Shown: positions 43,195 through 52,677, counted from the first letter of the stretch. The stretch: DNA of 64,000 nucleotides from SOIL31 sp964636815 (GCA_964636815.1 CAZWTF010000005.1:1-64000), one strand, 5' to 3'. Program-made: numbers and translations. Notes: a model not told the origin generated them from the sequence alone.

Positions 43195-44352
43195 ATGGCA
43201 AAAATGTTTATGAAATCAAAATTTTTATTACTTATCCTTTTGATCTCTCAACAAAACAATATACTTTCCAACATACAACTCAATGAACAACATAACTGTT
43301 ATTCATGGGCAGTGATTGGTGCCGGAGTTGCAGGAATTACCGCTTTAGCAAATTTATTGGAATGTGGGATTGATCCTGCAACTATTGCTTGGATTGATCC
43401 TGAATTTAATATTGGAAGAATGGGAAAATATTATCGCGATGTGCCAGGTAACGTCCAAACAAGTCGCTTATTAATGTACGTACATGGCTGTCCTTGTTTT
43501 AAAGACATTAATTCTGCTGCATTAAATGCACTATATACTTACAATATGGATGAATACCAACCGTTACACGTTATTGTTGATCCTTTAACTGATTTCACCG
43601 CTTATTTACGCACTCAAGTTAACTCTTTCCAAGATACAATTCCTTCCCTTGATCATAACGGTGATTATTGGGTATTACATAGCACGCAAGGTGACATTAA
43701 TGCACAAAAAGTTATTTTAGCTATTGGTGCATATCCAAAAAGTCTCAATTATGATATCCCAGAAATTCCACTTGATGATGCACTTAATAAGGAAAAACTT
43801 GCAACATATGTATCAGAAGATGATTGCGTTGCAGTTTTTGGCGGTATGCATTCGGCAATTCTTATTTTAAAATTTTTAACTGAATGTTCTTGTGTTAAAG
43901 AAATCATCAATTTTTATATTGATCCTTACTTTTATGGCGCGCCAGGATTAGAAGGTGCCACAGCGGCATGGGCACAAGATGTTCTTGAAGCAAATACGCC
44001 AAGTAACATAAGCCGTGTGCTAAGTACTCCTGAAAACACAAAAGCTATCTTGCCTCGATGCACAAAAGCCATTTATGCAATCGGGTATATTCCAAATCCA
44101 ATTTTAGTGAATGGATCATCGGATCTTTTATTTGATGAAAACAATGGTATTATTGGACAAAATTTATATGGAATTGGTATCGCGTTTCCACCAACTGGTA
44201 TTATTAATGGCCAAAAAATAGCAAGAAATGGCCTTATGACCTATTTGGCGTATGCAAAAAAATTGGTACCTCAATGGGTAAATAATGAAAGATTTAAAGA
44301 ACCAACTTCTTCTCATGAAATAGGTAAAGACCAAGAATTACCATGGATATAG
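43195..44352 (+). CDS. FAD/NAD(P)-binding oxidoreductase-like protein, exported
   Basis: 385 residues. A hydrophobic leader (1-~26) precedes a Rossmann dinucleotide motif IGAGVAG (41-47), an acidic residue ending the second strand (WIDPEFN), and VILAIGAYPKS (~180), the ATG-like motif of flavoprotein disulfide reductases/monooxygenases. A second nucleotide fold starts at CVAVFGGMHSAIL. Substrate unknown. No clear ribosome site; ATGs at 43195, 43204 and 43210 are all possible. The 3' end overlaps the convergent transporter gene by 59 bases. Confidence 0.78.
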   Translation: MAKMFMKSKFLLLILLISQQNNILSNIQLNEQHNCYSWAVIGAGVAGITALANLLECGIDPATIAWIDPEFNIGRMGKYYRDVPGNVQTSRLLMYVHGCPCFKDINSAALNALYTYNMDEYQPLHVIVDPLTDFTAYLRTQVNSFQDTIPSLDHNGDYWVLHSTQGDINAQKVILAIGAYPKSLNYDIPEIPLDDALNKEKLATYVSEDDCVAVFGGMHSAILILKFLTECSCVKEIINFYIDPYFYGAPGLEGATAAWAQDVLEANTPSNISRVLSTPENTKAILPRCTKAIYAIGYIPNPILVNGSSDLLFDENNGIIGQNLYGIGIAFPPTGIINGQKIARNGLMTYLAYAKKLVPQWVNNERFKEPTSSHEIGKDQELPWI

Positions 44353-45229
44353 TGGCAAAGAAATGCCACGTTACATGTTCTCCGAGAAATACCCACCCAA
44401 GCAACGCTGCAAACAGTGGTGTCATAAAACCAGCAAATGATAAAAATGTTGCTGAGTAGCGAGTGAGCAAGTAGCCATACAGATTATATCCAATAATATT
44501 TGCAATAATTACCAAGGCTAAACAGTAACCACCAAGCATAATAATGCGCTCTCCTGAAACACCAAAAAGATCAACAAGATATGGAGACATTGTAGTAGCT
44601 TCTTTGATACCAAAAGTGCCTTCGGTGATAAGCGATAAAAGTAATGCTAAAATACCGCCACCTGTCATACTGACACCATTAATTAATAGCAATGGATACT
44701 GGCGGTGCAGAAGCTGTTTCACCATCATCCAACCATATGCACTGGAAGCAACTGAAGCGATAAGAGCTATTTCATACACTGATAAAAAGCTTACGTGCAA
44801 TCCGATTTTTTCGAGCGGAGTTTGCGCAACCAAAATAGGAATGAATCCGAGAAATCCTATAATAAGACCACAAATTTGACGATACGATAACCGTTCTGAA
44901 AATAAAAGATAAGAAAACAAGGCAGTAATAAAAGGTGATAAGTTATACAACAAACATGCTTTTGCTGAGGTAACATATTCTAATGCCCAAAATTCAAGCG
45001 TGTACGCACAAAAAATATGAAACAGAATAATACATAAAAATAACCTATAATCAGCTTTGCGTATTACAATGTTTTCTTTTTTAATATATCGGAAATAAGT
45101 CAGCAATAAACTGCCTCCCAATATCATACGTATACCAATAAATAAAAATGGCGACACATACGCCAATGCTGCTTTACCAAGCGTAAAAGTGCTTGCAAAA
45201 AGTGCATACATAAAAATAACTAAAATCAT
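44294..45229 (-). CDS. EamA/DMT-family membrane transporter
   Basis: 311 residues from ATG 45227-45229, which has a perfect AGGAGG 4 bases upstream; a start 9 codons earlier lacks one. About ten hydrophobic helices in two homologous halves, the layout of EamA-type drug/metabolite transporters (LFASTFTLGKAALAYVSPFL in the first half, GWVFLGEHVTWHFFATISM in the second). Substrate cannot be predicted; amino acids or nucleotide-type metabolites are common in the family. Convergent with the flavoprotein gene and overlapping it by 59 bases. Confidence 0.88.
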   Translation of the reverse strand: MILVIFMYALFASTFTLGKAALAYVSPFLFIGIRMILGGSLLLTYFRYIKKENIVIRKADYRLFLCIILFHIFCAYTLEFWALEYVTSAKACLLYNLSPFITALFSYLLFSERLSYRQICGLIIGFLGFIPILVAQTPLEKIGLHVSFLSVYEIALIASVASSAYGWMMVKQLLHRQYPLLLINGVSMTGGGILALLLSLITEGTFGIKEATTMSPYLVDLFGVSGERIIMLGGYCLALVIIANIIGYNLYGYLLTRYSATFLSFAGFMTPLFAALLGWVFLGEHVTWHFFATISMVILGLYLFHEKKLVL

Positions 45230-45355
45230 ACGTCCTCCTAATGCTTTATTTACCATTATTCTAGCATATCTGTTGCTTTTTTTAAATAAACTCTGCGATA
45301 GTCAATATGATTATGTGTATCTGTATTAAAGAACCATAGTAAGGGGGAAAATAGT

Positions 45356-47374
45356 ATGAATAAAATAAAAAACATTTTTATAGCAACTCTCTTACTTAAT
45401 ACGAGCACTGTTTTTAATCAAGAATTTATCCAACAATCGCCTACAAGTACTGATGATATTATCAGTGAAACAATATCTCCGGAAACTACTCAAGAAGCCA
45501 CAGAAAACCTTACAACTGGAGAACAAGAAGCCATAAAAAAATGGAATGCTCATTTAGAGGATTTAAAAGAAAAAGATAATGATTGGAATAAAAACAGTAA
45601 TATTCCTACTAATGATTGGAAAGATGAAGCTATTTTATTAGCCAAAGAAGCTCTTAATCAAGATAAAACTATTGCTGACACTCTTAAATCAGCTTTTTTT
45701 AATGCAATCACTGACAAAATTAAACTTGAAAAAGGTGAATTTACCGCAAGTACGTATGCAGTTATTAAAGAATTTGATGATGCTATTGATGCGCATGCTG
45801 CAACATTAACAAAACCAGAAGAAAAACCAGAAATAAAAATTGAAGAAGAGACGCAACCAGAATCGATAGTTGAACCTGTTACTGCACCAATTGAAATTGA
45901 AGTAACTCCCGAATTACCCATACAAGAAGCATCAGCAAGCCAACCAGAAATAACAACACCACCAGTAACTGAATCTACCAATAATTTACAGGAATGGAAT
46001 GATCAACTCATAAAAATTACAACAATGGGAAACAGTGAAAGTGAAAATAAAAATTTAATCATTAAAACATATGAATTAGCAAAAAAGCTGTTACTAGAAG
46101 GATACACAGGAGAAAGCTTGCTGGATGGTTTTAAATACGCTATTGTTCAGCACAATATAAATCAAAACTTATTCCCTATTAAAATTAACCAAGCAATAGA
46201 AGCATTTGGTGAGGAAACAGGGATTATAATTCCTGGCGATCAAAAGACTCAAGCAACACAAGAAGAATACAATGCTGCAATGAAAAAACAGGCTGAACTC
46301 AAAACTGCTGCAACTGTGCAAGAAGCTATTAAAAGAGCACATGTATCTGAAAGTGATATGCAACGATTAAATAAAAAATTAGAACAACGATTAGCTCTTG
46401 AAGCAGCTGCACGCGCTGCACAACAAAAAGAGACTGATGCTAAAATAGCATCACTTAAACAAGATTTAGCTTATGCACACAAAGTAAAAGCAAAAGAGAC
46501 TCCTGAAGAACAAGGTATTATTAAAAAAGCTGTTAAAGCAGTTAAAGATGTTGCATCCGCTGCAACCACATGGTGGTATGGCGGAGAATCTCAGGAAGAA
46601 AAAGACATTGCAATTCTCGATCAAGAAAGATTACACAAATTACAAGAGATTCTTAAAACTATGCCTCTGACAGCACATGAAAAACTGACAATAGAAAACA
46701 GTTGGAAATCATTTATAGAACAGCTACGATCATTTAAAAATGTAGATACACATGATCCCCAAGCAACTGAACAATGGTTAACAAAAATTAAACAAGCTTT
46801 AGAACGTTTAACCCTTACACATAATATTATTTCTATAGCAGATGCGATGAGTATCATCAAAGATGCGATAAATCAGTATCCTGACAAAGCTACATTTATT
46901 AATGATATAAAAGCATATTTAACAGAAAAACAACAAAAAATAATTATCACAAAACAACAAAAAGAAAACGCACAAGCAAAAAAAATACAAGTAAGAGAAC
47001 AGCGTAAAGAATTAGTACAACGTAAGCAGCAAAAAATTAAAGATGAAAATGAACGTATCAGAGCTGAACAAAATATTATTGAATCGTATGAACGTGAAAA
47101 AACAGAGTGGCAACAATTTCTTACACAAATAGCGAACAATAAACAAGCAACTGAGCAAGAAAACAATGCTTACACCAATGAAGCTATTAAAAAAGCTGGA
47201 TCATTATTGAATCCTGCACAATCGATTATATTAAAAGATAAACATCGACTTGAACAAGATTTAAAAGAACATTTTACACTCGCTCTTTTAGCGCAACAAG
47301 GTAGTGAACACAAGGTCAATATCCATAAAAATATGGATCACTTTAATAATGCTATTGATACAATGACAAGATAA
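45356..47374 (+). CDS. Exported coiled-coil protein with repeated helical module
   Basis: 672 residues; AAGGGGG ribosome site. Signal peptide (1-~22), Thr/Glu/Pro-rich stretches (~25-60, ~145-205), and long charged coiled coils (~310-390, ~520-590). A degenerate helical module occurs at least three times: starting at KKWNAHLEDL (~60), LQEWNDQLIKI (~211) and TEWQQFLTQI (~588), each ending with an amphipathic helix like FDDAIDAH or FNNAIDTM. No known family recognised. The gene is monocistronic and ends at a terminator with the GGCCAGT stem. Function unknown; host-directed effector or periplasmic structural protein are guesses. Confidence 0.78.
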   Translation: MNKIKNIFIATLLLNTSTVFNQEFIQQSPTSTDDIISETISPETTQEATENLTTGEQEAIKKWNAHLEDLKEKDNDWNKNSNIPTNDWKDEAILLAKEALNQDKTIADTLKSAFFNAITDKIKLEKGEFTASTYAVIKEFDDAIDAHAATLTKPEEKPEIKIEEETQPESIVEPVTAPIEIEVTPELPIQEASASQPEITTPPVTESTNNLQEWNDQLIKITTMGNSESENKNLIIKTYELAKKLLLEGYTGESLLDGFKYAIVQHNINQNLFPIKINQAIEAFGEETGIIIPGDQKTQATQEEYNAAMKKQAELKTAATVQEAIKRAHVSESDMQRLNKKLEQRLALEAAARAAQQKETDAKIASLKQDLAYAHKVKAKETPEEQGIIKKAVKAVKDVASAATTWWYGGESQEEKDIAILDQERLHKLQEILKTMPLTAHEKLTIENSWKSFIEQLRSFKNVDTHDPQATEQWLTKIKQALERLTLTHNIISIADAMSIIKDAINQYPDKATFINDIKAYLTEKQQKIIITKQQKENAQAKKIQVREQRKELVQRKQQKIKDENERIRAEQNIIESYEREKTEWQQFLTQIANNKQATEQENNAYTNEAIKKAGSLLNPAQSIILKDKHRLEQDLKEHFTLALLAQQGSEHKVNIHKNMDHFNNAIDTMTR

Positions 47375-47397
47375 TAATTACTTTCAATCGAAAAGCT

Positions 47398-47425
47398 AAA
47401 GGCCAGTATATAACTGGCCTCTTTT
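47398..47425 (+). terminator. Terminator with GGCCAGT stem, copy 1
   Basis: AGGCCAGT/ACTGGCCT stem, 5-base loop, followed by CTTTTCT. Directly after the coiled-coil gene. Confidence 0.8.
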
Positions 47426-47507
47426 CTAATCATCTTCACTACCTTCCCCAACTTTAGCGTCTCAATGCTTATTTCTCATAATTTTTTATATTTTTTTCAT
47501 TAACCTC

Positions 47508-47536
47508 TTGATTTTTGATAATACAATTTGTAATAA
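47508..47536 (+). promoter_or_regulatory. Possible promoter of small secreted protein
   Basis: TTGATT, a 17-base spacer, then TAATAA, 45 bases before the ATG at 47581. Fits a sigma-70 type promoter. Confidence 0.45.
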
Positions 47537-47580
47537 TTGAGATGAGGGGCTATTATATATTAATAAAAAAGGAGAGAGTA

Positions 47581-48051
47581 ATGAAGAAGATTATAGGTTT
47601 AGGTTTAGTATTGTTTTTTGCAACTAACGTATCTGTTGCAGGTACCCTATCATTACAGAATAATTTAACGGGAGGACGCGGAAACGCATGGCCAATCGAC
47701 TGTCAAATTACCTATAAAAACGGAGAGATTAAAAACTTTGTAATAAATCAGGGCGAAGAAAATGAATTAGGTGAAGTTAATTCAATTGCTAAAATATATG
47801 TCGCTGCTCATCTACTTCATCGTTCTTTTTTTGGTAAAGCAAGCCCTATTATTTTTGTAGCAGATACAGCAAAAGGGTGGGATAATTTAACAGATCAGTT
47901 TTTAACAGTCATTAGAGGCCATGAGAATGATAATTTTAGCCTCAAAGTTGAATGGAAATATCCTGATAGTTATACATCAAGAGAATGGAGCTATACATTC
48001 GAAAATAGGTCTAGCTTACACAAGTTCAAATTTGGATCTTTAAATCAATAA
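47581..48051 (+). CDS. Small secreted protein of unknown function
   Basis: 156 residues from ATG 47581, preceded by GGAGAG; an earlier in-frame start 22 codons upstream lacks a ribosome site. Signal peptide (1-~20, ending VSVAG), then a beta-rich domain with LSLQNNLTGG, CQITYKNGEIKNF and FSLKVEWKYPDSY. No family recognised. The next gene encodes a protein of similar layout (signal peptide, FLKNNYITDLS, NLNITWDPP), possibly a very distant relative. Confidence 0.7.
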   Translation: MKKIIGLGLVLFFATNVSVAGTLSLQNNLTGGRGNAWPIDCQITYKNGEIKNFVINQGEENELGEVNSIAKIYVAAHLLHRSFFGKASPIIFVADTAKGWDNLTDQFLTVIRGHENDNFSLKVEWKYPDSYTSREWSYTFENRSSLHKFKFGSLNQ

Positions 48052-48065
48052 ATATAATTATAAGT

Positions 48066-48100
48066 AAAAAAAGAGGCCAGTCTAAAACTGGCCTTTTTTT
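48066..48100 (+). terminator. Terminator with GGCCAGT stem, copy 2
   Basis: AGGCCAGT/ACTGGCCT stem with TTTTTTT tail just after the stop at 48051. Confidence 0.88.
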
Positions 48101-48161
48101 AATAAATAAGCTATTATTATTGCAATTAAAATATATCAATAAACCAAAATTACGAAACAAC

Positions 48162-48773
48162 ATGCAATATAAACTTAATCTCTGTATTATGTATGCTCTC
48201 AGCATAACATCACTATGTACAGCAATGGAAAACACAGAAATTTTTTTAAAAAATAATTATATCACTGACCTATCATACGCTGAACTACCAATAGTTATGC
48301 TCTTGGGATCAAAAACAATCACACTTCAACCAGGTGTTTTTCAAAAAAACATTAAAGCGCTTCCTAAAGGTACACAGATAGCATTAAATGATACACGTTT
48401 TGGGCTTTGTATTGGCAGTTGTCATGGCATTCAGGTACCCTTCTATGATGCAGTCAACGATGTCTATCGAGGGGGCATGAGTGATATTTCTTATATAATT
48501 AAAGAAATTAAGAAAGATAAAGATAATCATCCATATCATAATGCTATAATTACCATAAATCATAGCATTAACCCCAAGTATTTAGTTACCAATAGCTGGA
48601 ATTTGAACATTACTTGGGATCCACCAAAACTTAAACGCGCTCGTAAAATAAAAATAATGAAAGCCAGGCTGTGTGCAAATCCTGAACTTATTAACATTGA
48701 CATTGATACATACGTACCACTTCTATTAATTTCTGAAATAATTGATATTGAAAAGTCCGCTATAGCAAAATAA
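48162..48773 (+). CDS. Secreted protein of unknown function
   Basis: 203 residues from ATG 48162; a TTG start 14 codons earlier is possible but does not fit the signal peptide (MQYKLNLCIMYALSITSLCT). The ribosome site is weak. The mature part contains FLKNNYITDLS, TITLQPGVFQKNIKALPKG, a short Cys-containing LCIGSCHG and NLNITWDPPK, suggesting a beta-rich fold. No family recognised. Convergent with ymdB. Confidence 0.68.
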   Translation: MQYKLNLCIMYALSITSLCTAMENTEIFLKNNYITDLSYAELPIVMLLGSKTITLQPGVFQKNIKALPKGTQIALNDTRFGLCIGSCHGIQVPFYDAVNDVYRGGMSDISYIIKEIKKDKDNHPYHNAIITINHSINPKYLVTNSWNLNITWDPPKLKRARKIKIMKARLCANPELINIDIDTYVPLLLISEIIDIEKSAIAK

Positions 48774-48787
48774 ATAGTAATTTAAAC

Positions 48788-48821
48788 AAAAAAGAGGCCA
48801 GTGTTAAACTGGCCTCTTTTT
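48788..48821. terminator. Terminator with GGCCAGT stem, copy 3, bidirectional
   Basis: AAAGAGGCCAGT/ACTGGCCTCTTT stem with A- and T-runs; it serves the plus-strand secreted gene (stop 48773) and reaches the ymdB stop at 48820-48822. Confidence 0.88.
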
Positions 48822-49641
48822 AATCATCTTCACTGCCTACTTGCAGATCATTATCAATAATCATCACTCTTTCAATTTTCAAAGCTTTTCCACTTTGTGT
48901 ATCAACTTCTATCCATGCACCACTCAGCACAATAGGAACTGATGTATCTGGACTGAATTTCACAGGCAATGCAGTTAAAAAATTATGAATAATCGGTTCT
49001 TTTTTCATACCCAACATAGAGTTGAATGATCCACTCATACCAAGATCAGTAATATGAGCAGTTCCACCAGGCAAAATACGTTCATCTGCAGTTTGCACAT
49101 GTGTATGAGTACCAACAACACCACTCACTCGCCCATCAAGGAAGAATGACATCGCCATCTTTTCTGAAGTAGCCTCTGCATGAAAATCAAGAAAGATTAG
49201 GTTTGTTTTTTCTCGTAATTTTTCAACAATCGCGTCGGCTTTATAAAAAGGACAATCAATAAGTTCTTTCATAAACACACGGCCTTGCAAATTCATGATA
49301 CCAATGCGGTGACCTTCAACCATAAATGTTGTCACCCCAACACCAGGAACTCCTGCAGGAAAATTTGCAGGGCGTAGCAAATCAGCATTCTCATCAAGGT
49401 ACTGATAAATCTCTTTATGTCGCCAAATATGATTACCACTTGTTACAACATCAACACCGTTATGTTTGAAAAAGCGCATATTCTTGCTTGTTATACCTCG
49501 GCCATGCGCGCAATTTTCTCCATTCACAATAACGGCATTGATATTATGTGTCTTTTTTATCTTTTCAATATGTTTTTGGAATATTGCTCTTCCAGCAGCT
49601 CCAACAACATCACCAATAAAAAGCAATCGCAATGTATTCAT
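48820..49641 (-). CDS. ymdB: YmdB-family metallophosphoesterase
   Basis: 273 residues. Metal-binding motifs of the calcineurin-like fold specific to this family: LFIGDVVGAAGR (~7-18), NGENCAHGRG (~40-49), TSGNHIW (~67-73), LDFHAEATSEK (~146-156) and VGTHTHVQTAD (~172-182). YmdB is a cyclic-nucleotide phosphodiesterase in Bacillus, where it lies beside rny, as here. Its ATG is 3 bases after the rny stop, with AAGGT inside the rny end, so translation is likely coupled. Confidence 0.93.
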   Translation of the reverse strand: MNTLRLLFIGDVVGAAGRAIFQKHIEKIKKTHNINAVIVNGENCAHGRGITSKNMRFFKHNGVDVVTSGNHIWRHKEIYQYLDENADLLRPANFPAGVPGVGVTTFMVEGHRIGIMNLQGRVFMKELIDCPFYKADAIVEKLREKTNLIFLDFHAEATSEKMAMSFFLDGRVSGVVGTHTHVQTADERILPGGTAHITDLGMSGSFNSMLGMKKEPIIHNFLTALPVKFSPDTSVPIVLSGAWIEVDTQSGKALKIERVMIIDNDLQVGSEDD

Positions 49642-49644
49642 AAA

Positions 49645-51204
49645 TTACCTTGCATACTCAATCGAGCGTTTTTCACGAATTACATTAACTTTAATTTGAC
49701 CAGGGAAAGTCATCTCTTGTTCAATTTTACGCGCAAGATTATGTGCAAGAAGATTTGCTTGTTCATCATTAAGATTATCTTCTTCTACAATAACGCGCAG
49801 TTCTCTACCAGCTTGTACAGCGTAAGCTTTTTTAACACCTTCAAATGTACCTGCAATTTCTTCAAGTTTTTCTAAGCGTTTAATATACGCAGTTAATGTT
49901 TCTCTACGAGCACCAGGGCGTGATGCTGAAATGGTATCAGCAATTACCACGATAATTGCATAAATTGAAGCGAATGGAACTTCTTCATGATGCGCGGCGA
50001 TAGCATTAACCACAATAGCATTTTCACCACAACGCTTTGCAATGTCACCACCAATAGAAGCATGAGGACCTTCTATTTCTGCTGTTACTGCTTTTCCAAT
50101 ATCATGCAATAAACCAGCACGCAATGCCAATGCGCCATCAAGACCCATTTCTTCTGCAATCATGCGGGCAAACACACCAACTTCTTTACAATGCACAAGT
50201 ACGTTTTGAGAATAACTTGTTCTGAAATGTAATTTACCAAGAAGTGTAATAATTTCTGGATGGATACCTTGTAAGTTAAATTCAAGAACAGTATTCTTAC
50301 CATATTCTTGAATAATTTCTTCGATATCTTTTTCGCATTGAACAACTGTTTCTTCAATACGAGTTGGATTAATTCTGCCATCAACAATCAATTTTTCTAA
50401 TGTACGTACAGCAACTTCACGACGAATTGGGTTAAACCCAGATACGGTTATATCAGATGACTCTCCGATAATAAATTCCATACCAGTTGCCATTTCCAAC
50501 GCTTTAATATTTCTACCTTCTTTACCGATAATTCTTCCCTTCATTTCTTCATTAGGAAGGTGAACTATACCTGATAAATAAGGAGCTACAAGATCAGCAG
50601 TGTAACGTTGCATAGCACCGATAACAATATTACTGGATTTTTCTTTTGCTGTTTGACGTGCTTCTTCTTCAACTTTTTGAACATATTTTTGACTTGCTAA
50701 GCGAACTTCAGATTCGATTGTGCCAAATAGTGCATTTCGTGCCTCATCTTTTGACATACCGCTTAGCTGTTCTAATTTCAGAATAAGATCATTATAAAGA
50801 TTTTTTACCTTAGAATCATTGACACGAACTGTATCTTCAAGACGAGATAAATTGCGCTCTTTTTGCTGTAATTCAATACGCAAATCATCCAATTGGAGTT
50901 CACGTTTTTCCAAATGCTCCGACTTAGTATTTAATTTGGTTTGAAGACGATCAATTTCAATGCGTTCACGCTTGAGTTCTAATTCAAACTCTTTTCTTTT
51001 GTGATACATCTCATCTTTAATTTTTATTAAAGATGCTTGACGTTCAGTCTCAATATCACGTTTTGAATTTCTTGATTGTTCTTTAACATCCTGCTCAAGA
51101 GCAGATGCTTCCGCATATTTTTTATATGCGACGAATAAAAAAAAGAGTGCAACAACCACCGTTGCTACACTAGCAGATATAAAAAGAATAGATATATCTA
51201 TCAT
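49645..51204 (-). CDS. rny: Ribonuclease Y
   Basis: 519 residues from ATG 51202-51204 (GTGGGA 6 bases upstream); the ATG at 51208-51210 is equally in frame and the longer TTG start is unlikely. N-terminal membrane helix (~5-27), long coiled coil (~30-150), KH domain with GRIIGKEGRNIKALE, and HD domain with LVHCKEVGVFARMIAEEMG and LLHDIGKAV. RNase Y is a membrane-bound endonuclease that starts mRNA decay. Followed at 3 bases by ymdB. Confidence 0.96.
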   Translation of the reverse strand: MIDISILFISASVATVVVALFFLFVAYKKYAEASALEQDVKEQSRNSKRDIETERQASLIKIKDEMYHKRKEFELELKRERIEIDRLQTKLNTKSEHLEKRELQLDDLRIELQQKERNLSRLEDTVRVNDSKVKNLYNDLILKLEQLSGMSKDEARNALFGTIESEVRLASQKYVQKVEEEARQTAKEKSSNIVIGAMQRYTADLVAPYLSGIVHLPNEEMKGRIIGKEGRNIKALEMATGMEFIIGESSDITVSGFNPIRREVAVRTLEKLIVDGRINPTRIEETVVQCEKDIEEIIQEYGKNTVLEFNLQGIHPEIITLLGKLHFRTSYSQNVLVHCKEVGVFARMIAEEMGLDGALALRAGLLHDIGKAVTAEIEGPHASIGGDIAKRCGENAIVVNAIAAHHEEVPFASIYAIIVVIADTISASRPGARRETLTAYIKRLEKLEEIAGTFEGVKKAYAVQAGRELRVIVEEDNLNDEQANLLAHNLARKIEQEMTFPGQIKVNVIREKRSIEYAR

Positions 51205-51378
51205 GAACATTCCCACGCTCAACAAGTCTAATACTGCAGAGCTTTTTTAAGTAACAACAATAAAATGTATTCACTAGCAGAATATGTTAGCTACCGTAAG
51301 GGAAATGCACATAATAAGGAAATTGTCTTTAATTCATCATTGTTTCATGTATCGCTGTAGAAAATAATCCGTTACAAC

Positions 51379-51669
51379 CTACAAATTTAACAATGATAAT
51401 TCATGTTCAATATAATCTTTGAGAGCTACTGTTCTTTGTTCGTCTTGAGCCTGTTCACGTTCACAATGTAGCAATTTATCTGCAATACGCAATGCAGTAA
51501 GCACTGCTATTTTTTTTACATCGGTAATTGCAAACTTATGACTAATTTCTTTCATAGAAGCGTCCACCATTTCGGCAGCTTTTAACACTAACGCTTCTGA
51601 TTCATCACTTGAAAGAACATAAGCCTCTTCAAAGATTTGTACCTTATAGCTTCTTTTTTCATTCATCAT
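51379..51669 (-). CDS. zapA: Cell division protein ZapA
   Basis: 96 residues, typical for ZapA. YKVQIFEEAYVLSSDE at the N-terminus, VDASMKEISHKFAITDVKKIAVLTALRIADKLL in the dimerisation helix (VLTALRIAD is the conserved stretch), then a coiled-coil tail. ZapA bundles FtsZ filaments at midcell. Its ATG overlaps the stop of the upstream coiled-coil gene (ATGA), so the two are coupled. Confidence 0.88.
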   Translation of the reverse strand: MMNEKRSYKVQIFEEAYVLSSDESEALVLKAAEMVDASMKEISHKFAITDVKKIAVLTALRIADKLLHCEREQAQDEQRTVALKDYIEHELSLLNL

Positions 51670-51983
51670 AGTTGATTTTCGTTCTCAACAATTGAATCAA
51701 TACTTTTTATTAAATCATCAAGGGCTGAACGAGTGATAGAACGTTCTGCCGTAAGCTCCTGCACATGACAGGTCTCTTTTTGTATTGATTTTTCTACAGC
51801 ATTTAATTGACAAGTCAATTGCGCATTGCCTTCACAAAGCATATCATTTTCTGCTCTTAATTTATCAAAGTCGCTTTTTAACGAATCATACTTTGACTGC
51901 AAGGCAACATACTGTTCTTTTGAACATTTAGCCATTGCAACCAAAGTCTTTATTTTTTCTTCTAAAATTAATACTACTTCCAT
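51666..51983 (-). CDS. Small coiled-coil protein upstream of zapA
   Basis: 105 residues; AAGGGGAG before ATG. Predicted coiled coil over most of its length (KIKTLVAMAKCSKEQYVALQ, then KSDFDKLRAENDMLCEG and later heptads). Coupled to zapA by an ATGA overlap. The position and form suggest a division-related ZapB-like partner of ZapA, but the sequence itself is not diagnostic. Confidence 0.75.
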   Translation of the reverse strand: MEVVLILEEKIKTLVAMAKCSKEQYVALQSKYDSLKSDFDKLRAENDMLCEGNAQLTCQLNAVEKSIQKETCHVQELTAERSITRSALDDLIKSIDSIVENENQL

Positions 51984-52055
51984 AAAGTCTCCCCTTTTTT
52001 AAAACTTCATTCTTGGAAGTAGTCTAATTATTCGTTAAAAGCTTTGTCAAGAAAA

Positions 52056-52403
52056 CTATGATTTAGTAATCTCAACAATTTTAGAAAAGGCATTTGGCTC
52101 TAAAATTGACAATTGGCTTAACATTTTTCTGTTAAGATCAACGTTAGCTACCTTAAGCCCATGCATAAATTTGCTATATGATGTACCGTGAGGTCTTACC
52201 GCAGCAGTAATACGTGAAATGAAAAGAGCCCGCATATCACGTTTATAAAGTTTTCTGCTTTTAAAAGCAAAAGCCCATGCACGTAATAAAGTTTCGTGTG
52301 CTCTTTTGAAAATATTTTTACGTTGTCCCCAGAAACCTTTAGCTTGTTTGAGTAGACGTTTATGTCTTTTTTTGGTTACTATCCCGCGTTTAACTCGTGA
52401 CAT
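52056..52403 (-). CDS. rplT: 50S ribosomal protein L20
   Basis: 115 residues with MSRVKRGIVTKKRHKRLLKQ, AKGFWGQRKNIFKRA and ALFISRITAAVRPHGTSYS, all standard L20 sequence. L20 binds 23S rRNA early in 50S assembly. Third gene of infC-rpmI-rplT, 35 bases after rpmI. Confidence 0.97.
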   Translation of the reverse strand: MSRVKRGIVTKKRHKRLLKQAKGFWGQRKNIFKRAHETLLRAWAFAFKSRKLYKRDMRALFISRITAAVRPHGTSYSKFMHGLKVANVDLNRKMLSQLSILEPNAFSKIVEITKS

Positions 52404-52438
52404 TGTTAATTCCTAATATATTTTATCGGTTTATACAA

Positions 52439-52657
52439 TTAATATGGTAATAAAAGTTTTATGCCTGGTAGATCTGCATTACTGAAATACGTTGCTTTTC
52501 TAAGCTGACGATTTGTTTTTGCATTTGCTCTTGTCATCAAATGACGTCTGAATGCTTTACCGCGTTTAATTTTAACTTTTTTTCCGCCAGTTTTTGAAAA
52601 ACGTTTTTTTGCGGAAGAATTAGTTTTCATTTTGATTTTTTTAGCTAATTTAGCCAT
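52439..52657 (-). CDS. rpmI: 50S ribosomal protein L35
   Basis: 72 residues, basic, MAKLAKKIKMKTNSSAKKRF and KIKRGKAFRRHLMTRANAK are typical of L35 (KTKxxAAKRFKxT family pattern). Lies between infC and rplT in the usual order. Confidence 0.95.
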   Translation of the reverse strand: MAKLAKKIKMKTNSSAKKRFSKTGGKKVKIKRGKAFRRHLMTRANAKTNRQLRKATYFSNADLPGIKLLLPY

Positions 52658-52677
52658 TTTTTATCCCTAATATGTGT

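Noticed and set aside
51205..51378. 6S RNA (ssrS), often found after zapA
   Set aside because: I could not fold a long bubble-containing hairpin with complementary ends in this 174-base spacer.
52003..52021. Terminator after rplT
   Set aside because: Only a 5-bp stem (ACTTC/GAAGT) with a short T-run; too weak to claim.
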